A stretch of DNA of 64,000 nucleotides from Phycisphaerales bacterium (GTDB lineage Bacteria > Planctomycetota > Phycisphaerae > Phycisphaerales > UBA1924): positions 1 through 64,000 of the forward strand of contig JAJDDJ010000022.1 of NCBI GenBank assembly GCA_029260395.1. Reading direction: 5' to 3'. Positions 25,718 through 33,829 of this stretch are shown here, piece by piece (within the stretch, counting starts at the first letter, position 1; each line of letters opens with the position of its first letter). A program made the translations under genes and the position numbers. The notes under the pieces were generated by a model, which was not told the origin of the DNA, did no database searches, and saw nothing but the letters and a program-made list of their open reading frames with translations.

Positions 25718-27379
25718 ATGCCCGATAGTCCTCTTCAGCAAGCCAACGAGTCATTTACGGAGCAGGAGGCCGTCATCCGACAGGGAGGCGGCGGCAAAGC
25801 GATCGAACGCCAGCACGCCAAGAACCGGCTGACCGCGCGCGAACGCATCGATGCCGCCATCGACAAGGATTCGTTCTTTCAGGAGCTCGGCCTGTGGGCG
25901 GCGTTCGGGATGTACGCCGAGTTCGGCGGAGCGCCCGCTGCCGGCGTGGTTACCGGCATCGGCACGGTCCAGGGCCGCCGGCACATGATCATCGCCAACG
26001 ACGCGACCGTCAAAGCCGGCGCGTTCTTCCCGATGACGTGCAAGAAGATCATCCGCGCCCAGCACATCGCGCGGATGGCCCGACTGCCGCTGCTCTACCT
26101 CGTCGATTCAGCCGGCGTGTTCCTGCCCCTGCAGGAAGATGTGTTCCCGGACACCGATGACTTTGGCCGCATCTTCTATCTCAACAGCGTGATCTCCGCT
26201 GAGGGCATCCCGCAGATCGCGGCGATCATGGGCAACTGTGTCGCGGGCGGCGGCTACCTGCCCGTGCTCTGCGACACGCTGCTCATGACCGAGGGCAGCG
26301 GGCTGTACCTCGCCGGGCCGGCGCTCGTCAAGGCCGCGATCGGTCAAACAGTCGATGACGAGACCCTTGGCGGCGCGTCGATGCACGCGGCTATCAGCGG
26401 CACCATCGACTTCAAAGAACCCGATGACCCGGCCTGCCTGAACCGGGTCCGCGAGCTCATCAAGAAGTACCCCGAGCGGGACGCTCCCGAGCCCGCCTCG
26501 ATCAAACCGGTACGCGACGCTGACGACGTCTACTCCGTGTTCACCGACAAGCCGGGCCAGCAGTACGATGTGCTCGACCTGATCGCGTGCTTTGTCGATG
26601 GCCGGACGATGCCCAACGCCGAGGGGCACGAATCGCTCGCCCCCGACTTCGACGAGTACAAGGCGGACTTCGGCCGGTCGATCGTCTGCGGGTATGCGAG
26701 CATCGGCGGGCGGCCGGTGGGCATCGTTGCCAACCAGGGAAAGCTGACGGAGCGCTCGCTGCCCGGCGGCAAGGCCGGGCCGACCACCTCGACCAACATG
26801 CCGCGTGTGATCTACGACGATGCGGCGGACAAAGCCGCGCGGTTCATCATGGACTGCAACCAGCGGAAGGTGCCGCTCGTGTTCCTGCACGACACGACAG
26901 GCTTTATGGTCGGCCGCGACAGCGAGCAGGGCGGCATCATCCGGGCGGGCGCGAAGATGGTCAACGCGATGAGCAACTGCATCGTGCCCAAGATCGTCGT
27001 CATCCTCGGCGGCTCCTACGGCGCGGGCAACTACGCGATGTGTGGCCGGGCGTTCGGGCCGTTTATGACCCTTGCGTGGCCGGGCACTCGGTGTGCCGTG
27101 ATGGGTGCGGCCCAGGCGAGCGGGACGCTCGCGATGATCGAGGCCAAGAGCCGCGAGCGCAAGGGGGAGGAGATCGATCCCGAGACTCGGGACCAGATTC
27201 TCGCTGCGGTCCGCGCGAGCTACGACGAGCAGCAGGACATCCGCCACGGGGCCGCACGCGGGTGGCTGGACCGCATCATCGAGCCCCACCGCACGCGTGA
27301 AGAGCTGATCGCTGCGCTGGGGGCTGCGGGTAACTGGCCGACGGATTGGGCGTTTGCGACGGGCGTTCTCCAAACCTGA
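25718..27379 (+). CDS. acyl-CoA carboxylase carboxyltransferase subunit
   Basis: 553 aa, the full-length biotin-dependent carboxyltransferase form that moves a carboxyl group from biotin to an acyl-CoA (methylcrotonyl-CoA, propionyl-CoA or similar). Both crotonase-like halves are present: N-half with LLYLVDSAGVFLPLQEDVFPD and MGNCVAGGGYLPVL, C-half with LVFLHDTTGFMVG, ILGGSYGAGNYAMCGRAFGP and the C-terminal GWLDRIIEPHRTR. This GSYGAGNYAMCGRA pattern is closest to methylcrotonyl- or geranyl-CoA carboxylase beta subunits in my recollection. The biotin carboxylase subunit is not in the window. ATG 25718 chosen over 25661, which would add a non-conserved leader. Confidence 0.9.
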   Translation: MPDSPLQQANESFTEQEAVIRQGGGGKAIERQHAKNRLTARERIDAAIDKDSFFQELGLWAAFGMYAEFGGAPAAGVVTGIGTVQGRRHMIIANDATVKAGAFFPMTCKKIIRAQHIARMARLPLLYLVDSAGVFLPLQEDVFPDTDDFGRIFYLNSVISAEGIPQIAAIMGNCVAGGGYLPVLCDTLLMTEGSGLYLAGPALVKAAIGQTVDDETLGGASMHAAISGTIDFKEPDDPACLNRVRELIKKYPERDAPEPASIKPVRDADDVYSVFTDKPGQQYDVLDLIACFVDGRTMPNAEGHESLAPDFDEYKADFGRSIVCGYASIGGRPVGIVANQGKLTERSLPGGKAGPTTSTNMPRVIYDDAADKAARFIMDCNQRKVPLVFLHDTTGFMVGRDSEQGGIIRAGAKMVNAMSNCIVPKIVVILGGSYGAGNYAMCGRAFGPFMTLAWPGTRCAVMGAAQASGTLAMIEAKSRERKGEEIDPETRDQILAAVRASYDEQQDIRHGAARGWLDRIIEPHRTREELIAALGAAGNWPTDWAFATGVLQT

Positions 27380-27706
27380 GCGAGTGGGCTGTGCACCGCT
27401 GGTCGTGCGACGAAGGTCGGTAAGAATCGCGCTTGCAGCGCGTCGCCGGGTCTCGTAGGACGCTTCGACGTTGTCTACCACGCTGGCGAGGCCGGCGCGT
27501 GCCGAGGCGCGCAAGCGAGTTTCGAGATGAGCCGAGCGCGCAGCGTGGATGGCTTCGAGCGATTCGAGTGCTGCCACGAACTTGGGCGAGGCGATGGCCT
27601 CGGCGAGTTCGGCCAGCGTGAGGCCGTGGTAGTTGCAGAGATGGAGTTCTGTCACGGACGGGTCGAGGTAGTCCTCGAGCAGCCGGTTGTGATCGACGTG
27701 GTTCAT
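27380..27706 (-). pseudogene. hypothetical protein with no local stop, runs antisense into the carboxyltransferase gene
   Basis: From ATG 27706 (with GGGGGCGAG upstream) about 108 codons have protein-like character: DHNRLLEDYLDPSVTELHLC, HGLTLAELAEAIASPKFVAALESLEAIHAARSAHLETRLRAS, a helix-turn-helix-like and then helical region. No stop occurs before the convergent carboxyltransferase gene, and the frame continues in antisense to 26108. Either the gene has lost its 3' end, or the true protein has an antisense-encoded tail. No family recognised. The coordinates cover only the part outside the neighbouring gene. Confidence 0.45.
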
Positions 27707-27894
27707 GCTCGCCCCCTGTGGGCATTGTGGTCGCTTGGGCGGCCAGAGCAATGGGCCGGGTGGATAGGGACACAAGGTTGCGCGCGCGGGAGGTCGATAG
27801 GGGGAGATTTTTGTAGTGATGGGGCGGATAAGGGCCCGGGCTCAAGCCGCTGATCTGCACCGCGGGCCAGCGGAACACCACGTTGATGACTTCG
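27707..27894. other. intergenic region, no gene seen
   Basis: About 190 bases upstream of the minus-strand hypothetical frame and downstream of the FG-GAP gene. It contains purine-rich and G-rich runs (gatagggggagatttttg near 27797) but no clear hairpin followed by T-run. Promoter for the hypothetical gene is presumably here. Confidence 0.4.
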
Positions 27895-29289
27895 TTACGG
27901 GCAGGGACCTAAGAGGCCGAGGAGCGCAAGGAAGTCGCCGAAGCTCACCATGCCATCAGCGCCAAGCGTGCCGAAGTCGTCCGCGATATCGCCATCGCAG
28001 CCGGGTGTCATGCCGGGGCAGGGCCCGACGAGTCCGAGCAGCGCAAGGAAATCACCGAAGCTCACCATGCCGTCAGCTCCAAGCGTCCCGAAGTCGTCCG
28101 CGATGTCGCCCGCACAAGGGGCCACATCAAAAAGGTATGCAGAACCTGAGCGGTAACCTCTGTCGCCGTCTTGCCATGCGCCAATGAGCGCAGTCGTACC
28201 ACTCATCGAGGCGGCATATCCGAACTGGTCCCCTGCTTGGCCATCACTGGGCAGCAGCTTCGCAACTTGCTGACCTGTTCTGATATCGAAAAGGAAGGCA
28301 GAGCCCGAGATGTATCCGTTATCACTGCCGAACCGAGCCCCGACTAGCGCCTTCTCGCCAGCGATCGCGACACTCTGACCAAACAGCTCTCCCGCACCGG
28401 CGTTCTCGGGCAGCAGTTTTGCACGTTGATTGCCAGTGGCCGAGTCAAACAGATACGCCGCCCCCGACTGGAATCCGTCTTGGTCGTCCCCGCGAGCCCC
28501 GACCAGCACGTTCCCTTCGCTAACCGCGACTGACCAGCCAAACACTTCGCCCGCGACTCCATCGGCGGGCACGAACTTGGCGATCTGATTCCCAGTGGCA
28601 ATGTCAAAAAGATAAGCCGCCCCAGTAGAGAGGCCGCTTTCGTTCTTATTAAATGCCCCGACTACTGCGGTTTCGCCGCAGATGGCAACTGCGTTGCCGA
28701 AGCGGTCACCCGCAGCTCCATCACTCGGCAGTAGTTTGGCGATCTGGTGGCCGGATGTTACGTCAAACAAGTATGCTGATCCGGATTCTTCGCCCTGATC
28801 TCCATCGAAGGGGGCACCGACAACCGCCGTTGCGCCGCAGATGGCAACAGAGAAACCGAATCGATCAGACTCAGCACCATCGCTTGCGACTAATTTATCT
28901 AGTTGAGCACCAGTGATTGCATCAAAGAGATAAGCGGAACCTGAGCTGAATCCTCGGTCGTCGTCATTAGCTGCGCCGATGATCGCGATAGTACCACTGA
29001 TACCTACCGCATTTCCGAAATTGTCACCAGCTGAACCGTCGCTTGGCAGCAGTTTCATCAACTGATGACCATTTGTTGTTTCAAACAGATACGCAGAACC
29101 AGATGCCGAACCGTTGTCGTCGTCGTCGATCGCTCCTACGAGTGCGGTGCTGCCGCAGAGCGAAACGCTGTTGCCAAAAAAATCTGTCCTCGCACCGTCG
29201 GTTGCCAATAACTTGGCGCGTTCATTCACGAATTGAGCCGAGGCTGGTGCAACCGCGAGAATCAAGCAAATGAGATTTACTTCGCGCAT
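27895..29289 (-). CDS. secreted FG-GAP repeat protein with duplicated GDIADDFG C-terminal tail
   Basis: 464 aa. Signal peptide REVNLICLILAVAPASAQ, then seven repeats of about 52 residues with consensus SGSAYLFD-TG-Q-AKLLPSDG-AGD-FG-SVA-G-A-VGA, an FG-GAP-type seven-bladed propeller of the kind found in surface and adhesion proteins. The C-terminal 75 residues are two copies of GDIADDFGTLGADGMVSFGDFLALLGL-GPCP, flanked by Cys, matching the tail of the protein at 24.0-25.6 kb. ATG 29289 with GGGGGA upstream; the frame is open to 29403. The base composition of the repeat region is a little lower in GC than the neighbours. Confidence 0.85.
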   Translation of the reverse strand: MREVNLICLILAVAPASAQFVNERAKLLATDGARTDFFGNSVSLCGSTALVGAIDDDDNGSASGSAYLFETTNGHQLMKLLPSDGSAGDNFGNAVGISGTIAIIGAANDDDRGFSSGSAYLFDAITGAQLDKLVASDGAESDRFGFSVAICGATAVVGAPFDGDQGEESGSAYLFDVTSGHQIAKLLPSDGAAGDRFGNAVAICGETAVVGAFNKNESGLSTGAAYLFDIATGNQIAKFVPADGVAGEVFGWSVAVSEGNVLVGARGDDQDGFQSGAAYLFDSATGNQRAKLLPENAGAGELFGQSVAIAGEKALVGARFGSDNGYISGSAFLFDIRTGQQVAKLLPSDGQAGDQFGYAASMSGTTALIGAWQDGDRGYRSGSAYLFDVAPCAGDIADDFGTLGADGMVSFGDFLALLGLVGPCPGMTPGCDGDIADDFGTLGADGMVSFGDFLALLGLLGPCP

Positions 29290-29461
29290 GTATCCCCCAA
29301 TCTTCGACTGCCAGAAGCGATGCGGAATGTCCTGCCAAGCCATTTCGCTCGCGTGTACAGCAGTGCGTTGAAGTGATTGTACGCTAATTGTGCGACTGCA
29401 CAATAGACTTTCGCGCTAAATCCCTCTCCGCGAAGTCACCCCGGATAGAGGTATTTCCAGG

Positions 29462-29614
29462 TTAGGCGAGAGCGTGCCCGGCAGCCTCGGCTTTGAGCGT
29501 GTCGAATTCCCACAGGCAGGCCTTGGCCACGCCGACGATGGTCACCGTGACCGCGAAACCGGCCCAACACAAGGCCCTGAAGGATGGCAGCGCACGGCGC
29601 GTGGATAACTGCAT
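29462..29614 (-). CDS. small protein of 50 aa, resembles the start of a planctomycete secreted protein
   Basis: ATG 29614 to TAA 29462-29464, 50 residues. An N-terminal basic stretch (QLSTRRALPSFR) and a hydrophobic segment (ALCWAGFAVTVTIVGVAKA) are followed by CLWEFDTLKAEAAG. The CLxxxDTLxxEA pattern recalls the N-termini of longer planctomycete secreted TPR-like proteins, so this may be a remnant of such a gene, or a small exported protein in its own right. The call rests on this short pattern only. Confidence 0.4.
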   Translation of the reverse strand: MQLSTRRALPSFRALCWAGFAVTVTIVGVAKACLWEFDTLKAEAAGHALA

Positions 29615-29700
29615 GTGTTGCACCTCGCTGATGACCGATCCGCCGAAGAATTCTAGCGGTTCCGCTTTACCTAGACATCACCATGCCAGCGCTGCGCGTG

Positions 29701-29748
29701 GGCATGCCACCCGGAGAAGCACTGACCTGCGGGGCAGGTCAGTGGCAC
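29701..29748 (+). repeat. GGCATGCCACCCGGA element with 11-pair hairpin
   Basis: GGCATGCCACCCGGAGAAG is followed by CACTGACCTGC-ggg-GCAGGTCAGTG and then GCAC; the outer TGCCAC also pairs with the closing GTGGCA. A closely related unit lies at 30571-30624, a partial one at 574-588. Confidence 0.75.
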
Positions 29749-29837
29749 GAACGAAACTGAGGCCCGCTTCGCGAGGCTACACCTCGCCCCGCACCGCGAA
29801 ATCGGTGCTAGAGCCCCCCCTCCGTTATCCTCCCCCC

Positions 29838-30461
29838 ATGCTCGCCGAGAAGTTCATCAGCCTTCGTCCCGCCCTCTACCACCTCACTGCACGCTCCAAC
29901 CTCGCCCGCATCCAGCGTGAACGCCGCCTCTACCCCGCCGCTGACCTCTTCAAGACGGCCAGACGCAACGAACTCAGCCGCAAGCGCCGCAAGGGCTCGC
30001 TCACCCTGCCCATCGAGTCCGAACGCGTCTTGATCCGAGACCAGGACCCGCTGCACGAGGGCAACTGCGGACTCGCCCCCGGCTTCAGCTTCGAAGACCT
30101 GGTCGCGCTGCTGAACCGACAGGTCTATTTCTGGCCCGGCGACGCCACCAAACCAATCAGCTACGGCATGAACCACTTCGGCCGCTACGCCAAAGCGAAC
30201 GAAGACGCCGTGGTGCTTGTCTTCCCCACGCGCGCCGTCATCGACGCCAACCCCGACGCCCCGCCCCGCTGCTGCCAGTACAACTCCGGCTCGCCGCGCT
30301 GCGTCAACGGCCGCAAGTCGCCGCGCGGCCCTGACCTCTTCGTCCCCATGCCGAGCTTCGCCCTCACCCCCGGCCGAGTCGTCGAACTCACCTACGACGC
30401 GCCCGTCGATCTGCCGTGGGACGACGTGACCGTCCGCCCGGTGTCTGAGTTCAGGGCGTAG
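29838..30461 (+). CDS. DUF7002-like protein, possible ADP-ribosyltransferase-like fold
   Basis: 207 aa from ATG 29838. The N-terminal LYHLTARSNLARIQRERRLYPA matches the YHxT-x-x-NLxxI-x-x-x-xLxP pattern shared by DUF7002 proteins and, more loosely, by DarT-like and other ADP-ribosyltransferase-fold proteins. Later come FEDLVALLNRQVYFWPG and YGMNHFGRYAKANEDAVVLVFPTRAVID, consistent with the same small alpha/beta domain. No toxin-antitoxin partner gene is adjacent, so a toxin role is not supported. The longer frame to 29493 runs through repeat DNA and was not used. Confidence 0.6.
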   Translation: MLAEKFISLRPALYHLTARSNLARIQRERRLYPAADLFKTARRNELSRKRRKGSLTLPIESERVLIRDQDPLHEGNCGLAPGFSFEDLVALLNRQVYFWPGDATKPISYGMNHFGRYAKANEDAVVLVFPTRAVIDANPDAPPRCCQYNSGSPRCVNGRKSPRGPDLFVPMPSFALTPGRVVELTYDAPVDLPWDDVTVRPVSEFRA

Positions 30462-30570
30462 CGCAGCCTCTCTGCGCGCTGGCACCCGTCTCTGAGATAG
30501 GCCGAACGCTCACGGGAGATGTCCCCACCCTTCCGGGTCGGGCTCGAAGCAGAGGCCCTGTGCTTGGGAA

Positions 30571-30624
30571 TGCCACGCGGAGAAGCACACCCAACGCACT
30601 GACCCGAAGACGGGTCAGTGGCAC
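30571..30624 (+). repeat. TGCCACGCGGAGAAG element with 10-pair hairpin
   Basis: TGCCACGCGGAGAAGCAC, then CACTGACCCG-aaga-CGGGTCAGTG and GGCAC. Same layout as the element at 29.7 kb with compensating stem changes (GACCTGC/GCAGGTC there, GACCCG/CGGGTC here), so the hairpin shape is kept. Confidence 0.75.
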
Positions 30625-30652
30625 GGCCGGGTCAAGCTCGGCAGGCGCGCCC

Positions 30653-30690
30653 AAAACGGCCGCGGGCCCCCGGTTGTCCCGAGGGCCCGC
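30653..30690 (-). terminator. intrinsic terminator of rnpB
   Basis: On the minus strand GCGGGCCCTCGG-gacaa-CCGGGGGCCCGC is followed by GGCCGTTTTGG. It lies directly after the RNase P RNA 3' end. Confidence 0.75.
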
Positions 30691-30697
30691 GTTCGGT

Positions 30698-31136
<439 letters not shown>

Positions 31137-31204
31137 GCCATCCTATCCCGCTTACGGTACGCTAAAGGCCTTCTGCGTCTCGGACCTGTCGCCCCGGAGG
31201 CCTT

Positions 31205-32212
31205 ATGCAACCCGCTGTCCGCACCGCGGTCTGGCTCAATGAAGATCAGGTGCCCTTGGCGATGGAGGTCGCTGGCCGCGCCGGGCTTGAGCTCGTCATC
31301 GCGGGCAGCCCTGATCGCGGCCGATCCGCAGCGGTCGCTGAGTCACTCCGCGCTGAGGCTCACGACGACGTGCGCACACTGCTTCTGGAAGCGGACGTGG
31401 AGTTGGTTTGGTTCCTGTCGGCGAAGGGCCTCGACGACGACACCGCGGCGCTGATCGCGGCCGGTGAGCGGGGCGTGCGGCTCGCCAGCCTCGAACCCAT
31501 CCCGGCCAGCGCGATCGCCATCGCCCACCCACGCTGGCAGAAAGCCATAGGCGGGGCGAGCGCCTGCGACCTCGTGCGGCTGTGCCCGTTCGACCGGTTC
31601 AGCCGTGCTGCGCGGGACGGGGCCGACCTGCTGGATCTCTTCGGCAGCGCGAGCGTGCTGAGCATCGACGCGACCTGCGCGCCCTGCGAGGGCACGCTCG
31701 GCTCGCGGCTGCTCAGCGCGATCGACCAGGTGCACGCGCTGTTGGGTGAGCCCGAAGCCGTCAACGCGGTGTACACGCATCCCGCCTCCGACAACCCCAT
31801 CGTGGCCTCGCCCGGGGACGACCTGCTGAATCTGCACGGCTCGATCTCGGCGGCCGTCCGCCTGGCCGACGGTCGCGGCGCGACGATCCTGGTGAGCGAC
31901 CAGTCGCACGACTGGTACCGCGACATCACACTCATCGGCCCCAAGGGTCGATTGAGCATTTCCGACTCGGGAGTCCGATGGTCGGGCGACAAGGAGCCGC
32001 ACACGCCCAGCCAACCGCTGGGTTCGCGTCCGACCGATGCGGCCGAGGCGATCAGTTGGAGCCTTCGGCGGTTGCTTGATCCGGGTCTGCCCGCAGAGCG
32101 GCCATCGGACATCGCCTCGCTGCTGGCGACCGCGCAGACCGCGCTGCTCAGCGCACGCACGGGCCAGGCCGAAACCGTCGCGACCGTTCGCCGCATGGCG
32201 GGGGTTGGGTGA
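31205..32212 (+). CDS. Gfo/Idh/MocA-like oxidoreductase, divergent
   Basis: 335 aa. The layout (a nucleotide-binding-like N-terminal half with DVELVWFLSAKGLDDDTAALIAAGERGVRLASLEPI, then a larger C-terminal sheet domain with ADGRGATILVSDQSHDWYRDITLIGPKGRLSISDSGVRW) matches Gfo/Idh/MocA proteins. However, the usual GxGxxG dinucleotide-binding motif near the start is not visible, and the catalytic EKP is replaced by LEP, so it may be non-catalytic or bind another ligand. It starts 69 bases upstream of and divergent from rnpB; it converges on tyrS across palindromes. Confidence 0.6.
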   Translation: MQPAVRTAVWLNEDQVPLAMEVAGRAGLELVIAGSPDRGRSAAVAESLRAEAHDDVRTLLLEADVELVWFLSAKGLDDDTAALIAAGERGVRLASLEPIPASAIAIAHPRWQKAIGGASACDLVRLCPFDRFSRAARDGADLLDLFGSASVLSIDATCAPCEGTLGSRLLSAIDQVHALLGEPEAVNAVYTHPASDNPIVASPGDDLLNLHGSISAAVRLADGRGATILVSDQSHDWYRDITLIGPKGRLSISDSGVRWSGDKEPHTPSQPLGSRPTDAAEAISWSLRRLLDPGLPAERPSDIASLLATAQTALLSARTGQAETVATVRRMAGVG

Positions 32213-32227
32213 GTTCCTGACCAGCAG

Positions 32228-32292
32228 GGCGGGTATCTTGCCCGTCGCGTGAATGGAACATGACGGGCTGGAAGCCCGTCCCACCAGAAAGC
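32228..32292. repeat. paired palindromes with ACCAGAAAGC tail between convergent genes
   Basis: GGGCGGG-tatctt-GCCCG (32228-32245) and GACGGGCT-gga-AGCCCGTC (32262-32280), followed by CCACCAGAAAGC (32281-32292). The same tail follows palindromes at 37.3 kb. It sits exactly between two convergent stops, so it may serve as a two-way terminator. Confidence 0.65.
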
Positions 32293-32293
32293 G

Positions 32294-33670
32294 CTACCCC
32301 CACCGCGTCAGGTGCCAGGCTTTTTTGCCGCGGCGGAGCGCGATGACTTTGCCGTGTAGCAGGTCCGCTTCGGTGAGCTTGGCATCGGGCTCGGCCTTGC
32401 TGCCGTTGATGCTCACCGAGCCGTTGCCCACGAACTCCCGCGCTTCGCGCTTGCTCTTGGCGAGCGATGTCTCGATAAGCACGTCCACAAGGTCGATGCC
32501 GCCTTCGAGCTGCGCGCACGGGTGGTCGGTGCTGGGCACCTCGGCGAACACCTGCTCAAGCATCTCCATCGGCAGGCCCGCGATATCGCCGCTGAACAGC
32601 GCCTGGCTTGCGCGCAGCGCCGCTTCTGCTTCCGCCTTGCCGTGGACGAGTGTTGTGGTCTGTATCGCGAGGATCTTCTGCGCCTCCCGCTTGAACGGCT
32701 CGGCGGCGTGCGCGCGCTCGATCGATTCGATTTCTGATTGCGACAGCAGCGTAAACAGCTTGAGGAACTTGATCGCGTCCTCATCGGATGCGTTCAGCCA
32801 GAACTGGTACATCGCGTAGGCGGTGGTGCGCGGGCCTGTCAACCAGACCGCGCCTTCTTCGGTTTTGCCGAACTTGCCGCCGTCGGCTTTGGCGACGAGT
32901 GGAGTGGTGAGGCCGAACCACCGCTCGCTGTAGCCTGCGACTGCTGCGCCCTCGATGCGTGCGGCATCATCGAGCGACTGGCCGTGCTCGGCTTGGTACC
33001 GCGCCTCGGCCCTTCGCTCGACGGTGCGCCGAATCAGGTCCGCGCCCGCGGTGATGTTGCCGTACTGGTCGCTTCCGCCCATCTGGATGGTCACGCCGTC
33101 GGTCTCAAAGAGATGCAGGAAGTCGTACGCCTGCAGGATCATGTAGCTGAACTCGGTGTAGCTGATGCCCTGTTCGCGGTTGTGCAGCCGCTCTCGGACG
33201 GATTCCTTGGCCATCATCTGGTTGACGCTGAAGTGCTTACCGACATCGCGCAGCAGCTCGATTGCGCTCATCTTGGTGAGCCAGTCGGCGTTGTTGACGA
33301 TCTTGGGCGCGGACAGGCCTGCGCCGGCGAACACGTTCTCGAAGATCGGCCGCTGCGCGCGCACGTGTGATGCGATGGTGTCGTCCGTCATGAGCGTGCG
33401 CTCGGCGGACTTGCCGCTTGGATCACCGATGAGGCCCGTGCCGCCGCCCATGACGACCACCGGCTGGTGGCCCGCGCGTGCGAAGTGCACGAGCATCATG
33501 ATCGGCACGAGGTTGCCGATGGTCAGGGAGTCGGCGGACGGGTCAAACCCGACATACGCCCTGCGGGGGCTGGCGGCGGGGTCGGCGAGGTGCTTGGCCA
33601 GGCCCACGGGGTCTGTGCAGTCCTTGAGCAGGCCGCGCCAGCGAAGCTCGGCGAGAAAGTCGATGGTCAT
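32294..33670 (-). CDS. tyrS: tyrosyl-tRNA synthetase
   Basis: 458 aa, charges tRNA-Tyr. N-terminal class Ic core with GFDPSADSLTIGNLVPIMML (the HIGH-equivalent reads TIGN), MGGGTGLIGDPSGKS, SYTEFSYMILQAYDF, MGGSDQYGNITAGADLI and KFGKTEEGAVWL (KMSKS equivalent). A C-terminal S4 RNA-binding domain follows (LVDVLIETSLAKSKREAREFVGNGSVSINGS). Start ATG 33670 (TIDFLAELRWRGLL) chosen over 33718, which lacks conserved sequence. Divergent from the gene at 33830 with a Fur-like palindrome between them. Confidence 0.95.
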   Translation of the reverse strand: MTIDFLAELRWRGLLKDCTDPVGLAKHLADPAASPRRAYVGFDPSADSLTIGNLVPIMMLVHFARAGHQPVVVMGGGTGLIGDPSGKSAERTLMTDDTIASHVRAQRPIFENVFAGAGLSAPKIVNNADWLTKMSAIELLRDVGKHFSVNQMMAKESVRERLHNREQGISYTEFSYMILQAYDFLHLFETDGVTIQMGGSDQYGNITAGADLIRRTVERRAEARYQAEHGQSLDDAARIEGAAVAGYSERWFGLTTPLVAKADGGKFGKTEEGAVWLTGPRTTAYAMYQFWLNASDEDAIKFLKLFTLLSQSEIESIERAHAAEPFKREAQKILAIQTTTLVHGKAEAEAALRASQALFSGDIAGLPMEMLEQVFAEVPSTDHPCAQLEGGIDLVDVLIETSLAKSKREAREFVGNGSVSINGSKAEPDAKLTEADLLHGKVIALRRGKKAWHLTRWG

Positions 33671-33769
33671 GATTGGTGCTTTGGAATCCGGCATTGGCAG
33701 GAACGCTACCCGGTTCAAGCGGTCCCTGCCCGCTTGCCGGGAGAACGTGCCCGGCCTAATGTTTGCGAT

Positions 33770-33784
33770 TGAGACTCAGTCTCA
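33770..33784. promoter_or_regulatory. Fur-box-like palindrome TGAGACTCAGTCTCA
   Basis: A perfect 7-1-7 palindrome, the geometry and TGAGA/TCTCA arms of the Fur-family operator core (TGAtAATnATTATCA type). It lies 46 bases upstream of the ATG at 33830 and 100 bases upstream of the divergent tyrS start. A related half-site GAGACTGA follows at 33805. Confidence 0.6.
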
Positions 33785-33829
33785 TGTACATTTGCTCTGC
33801 CTCACGAGACTGACCACGGAGAGATTCGA

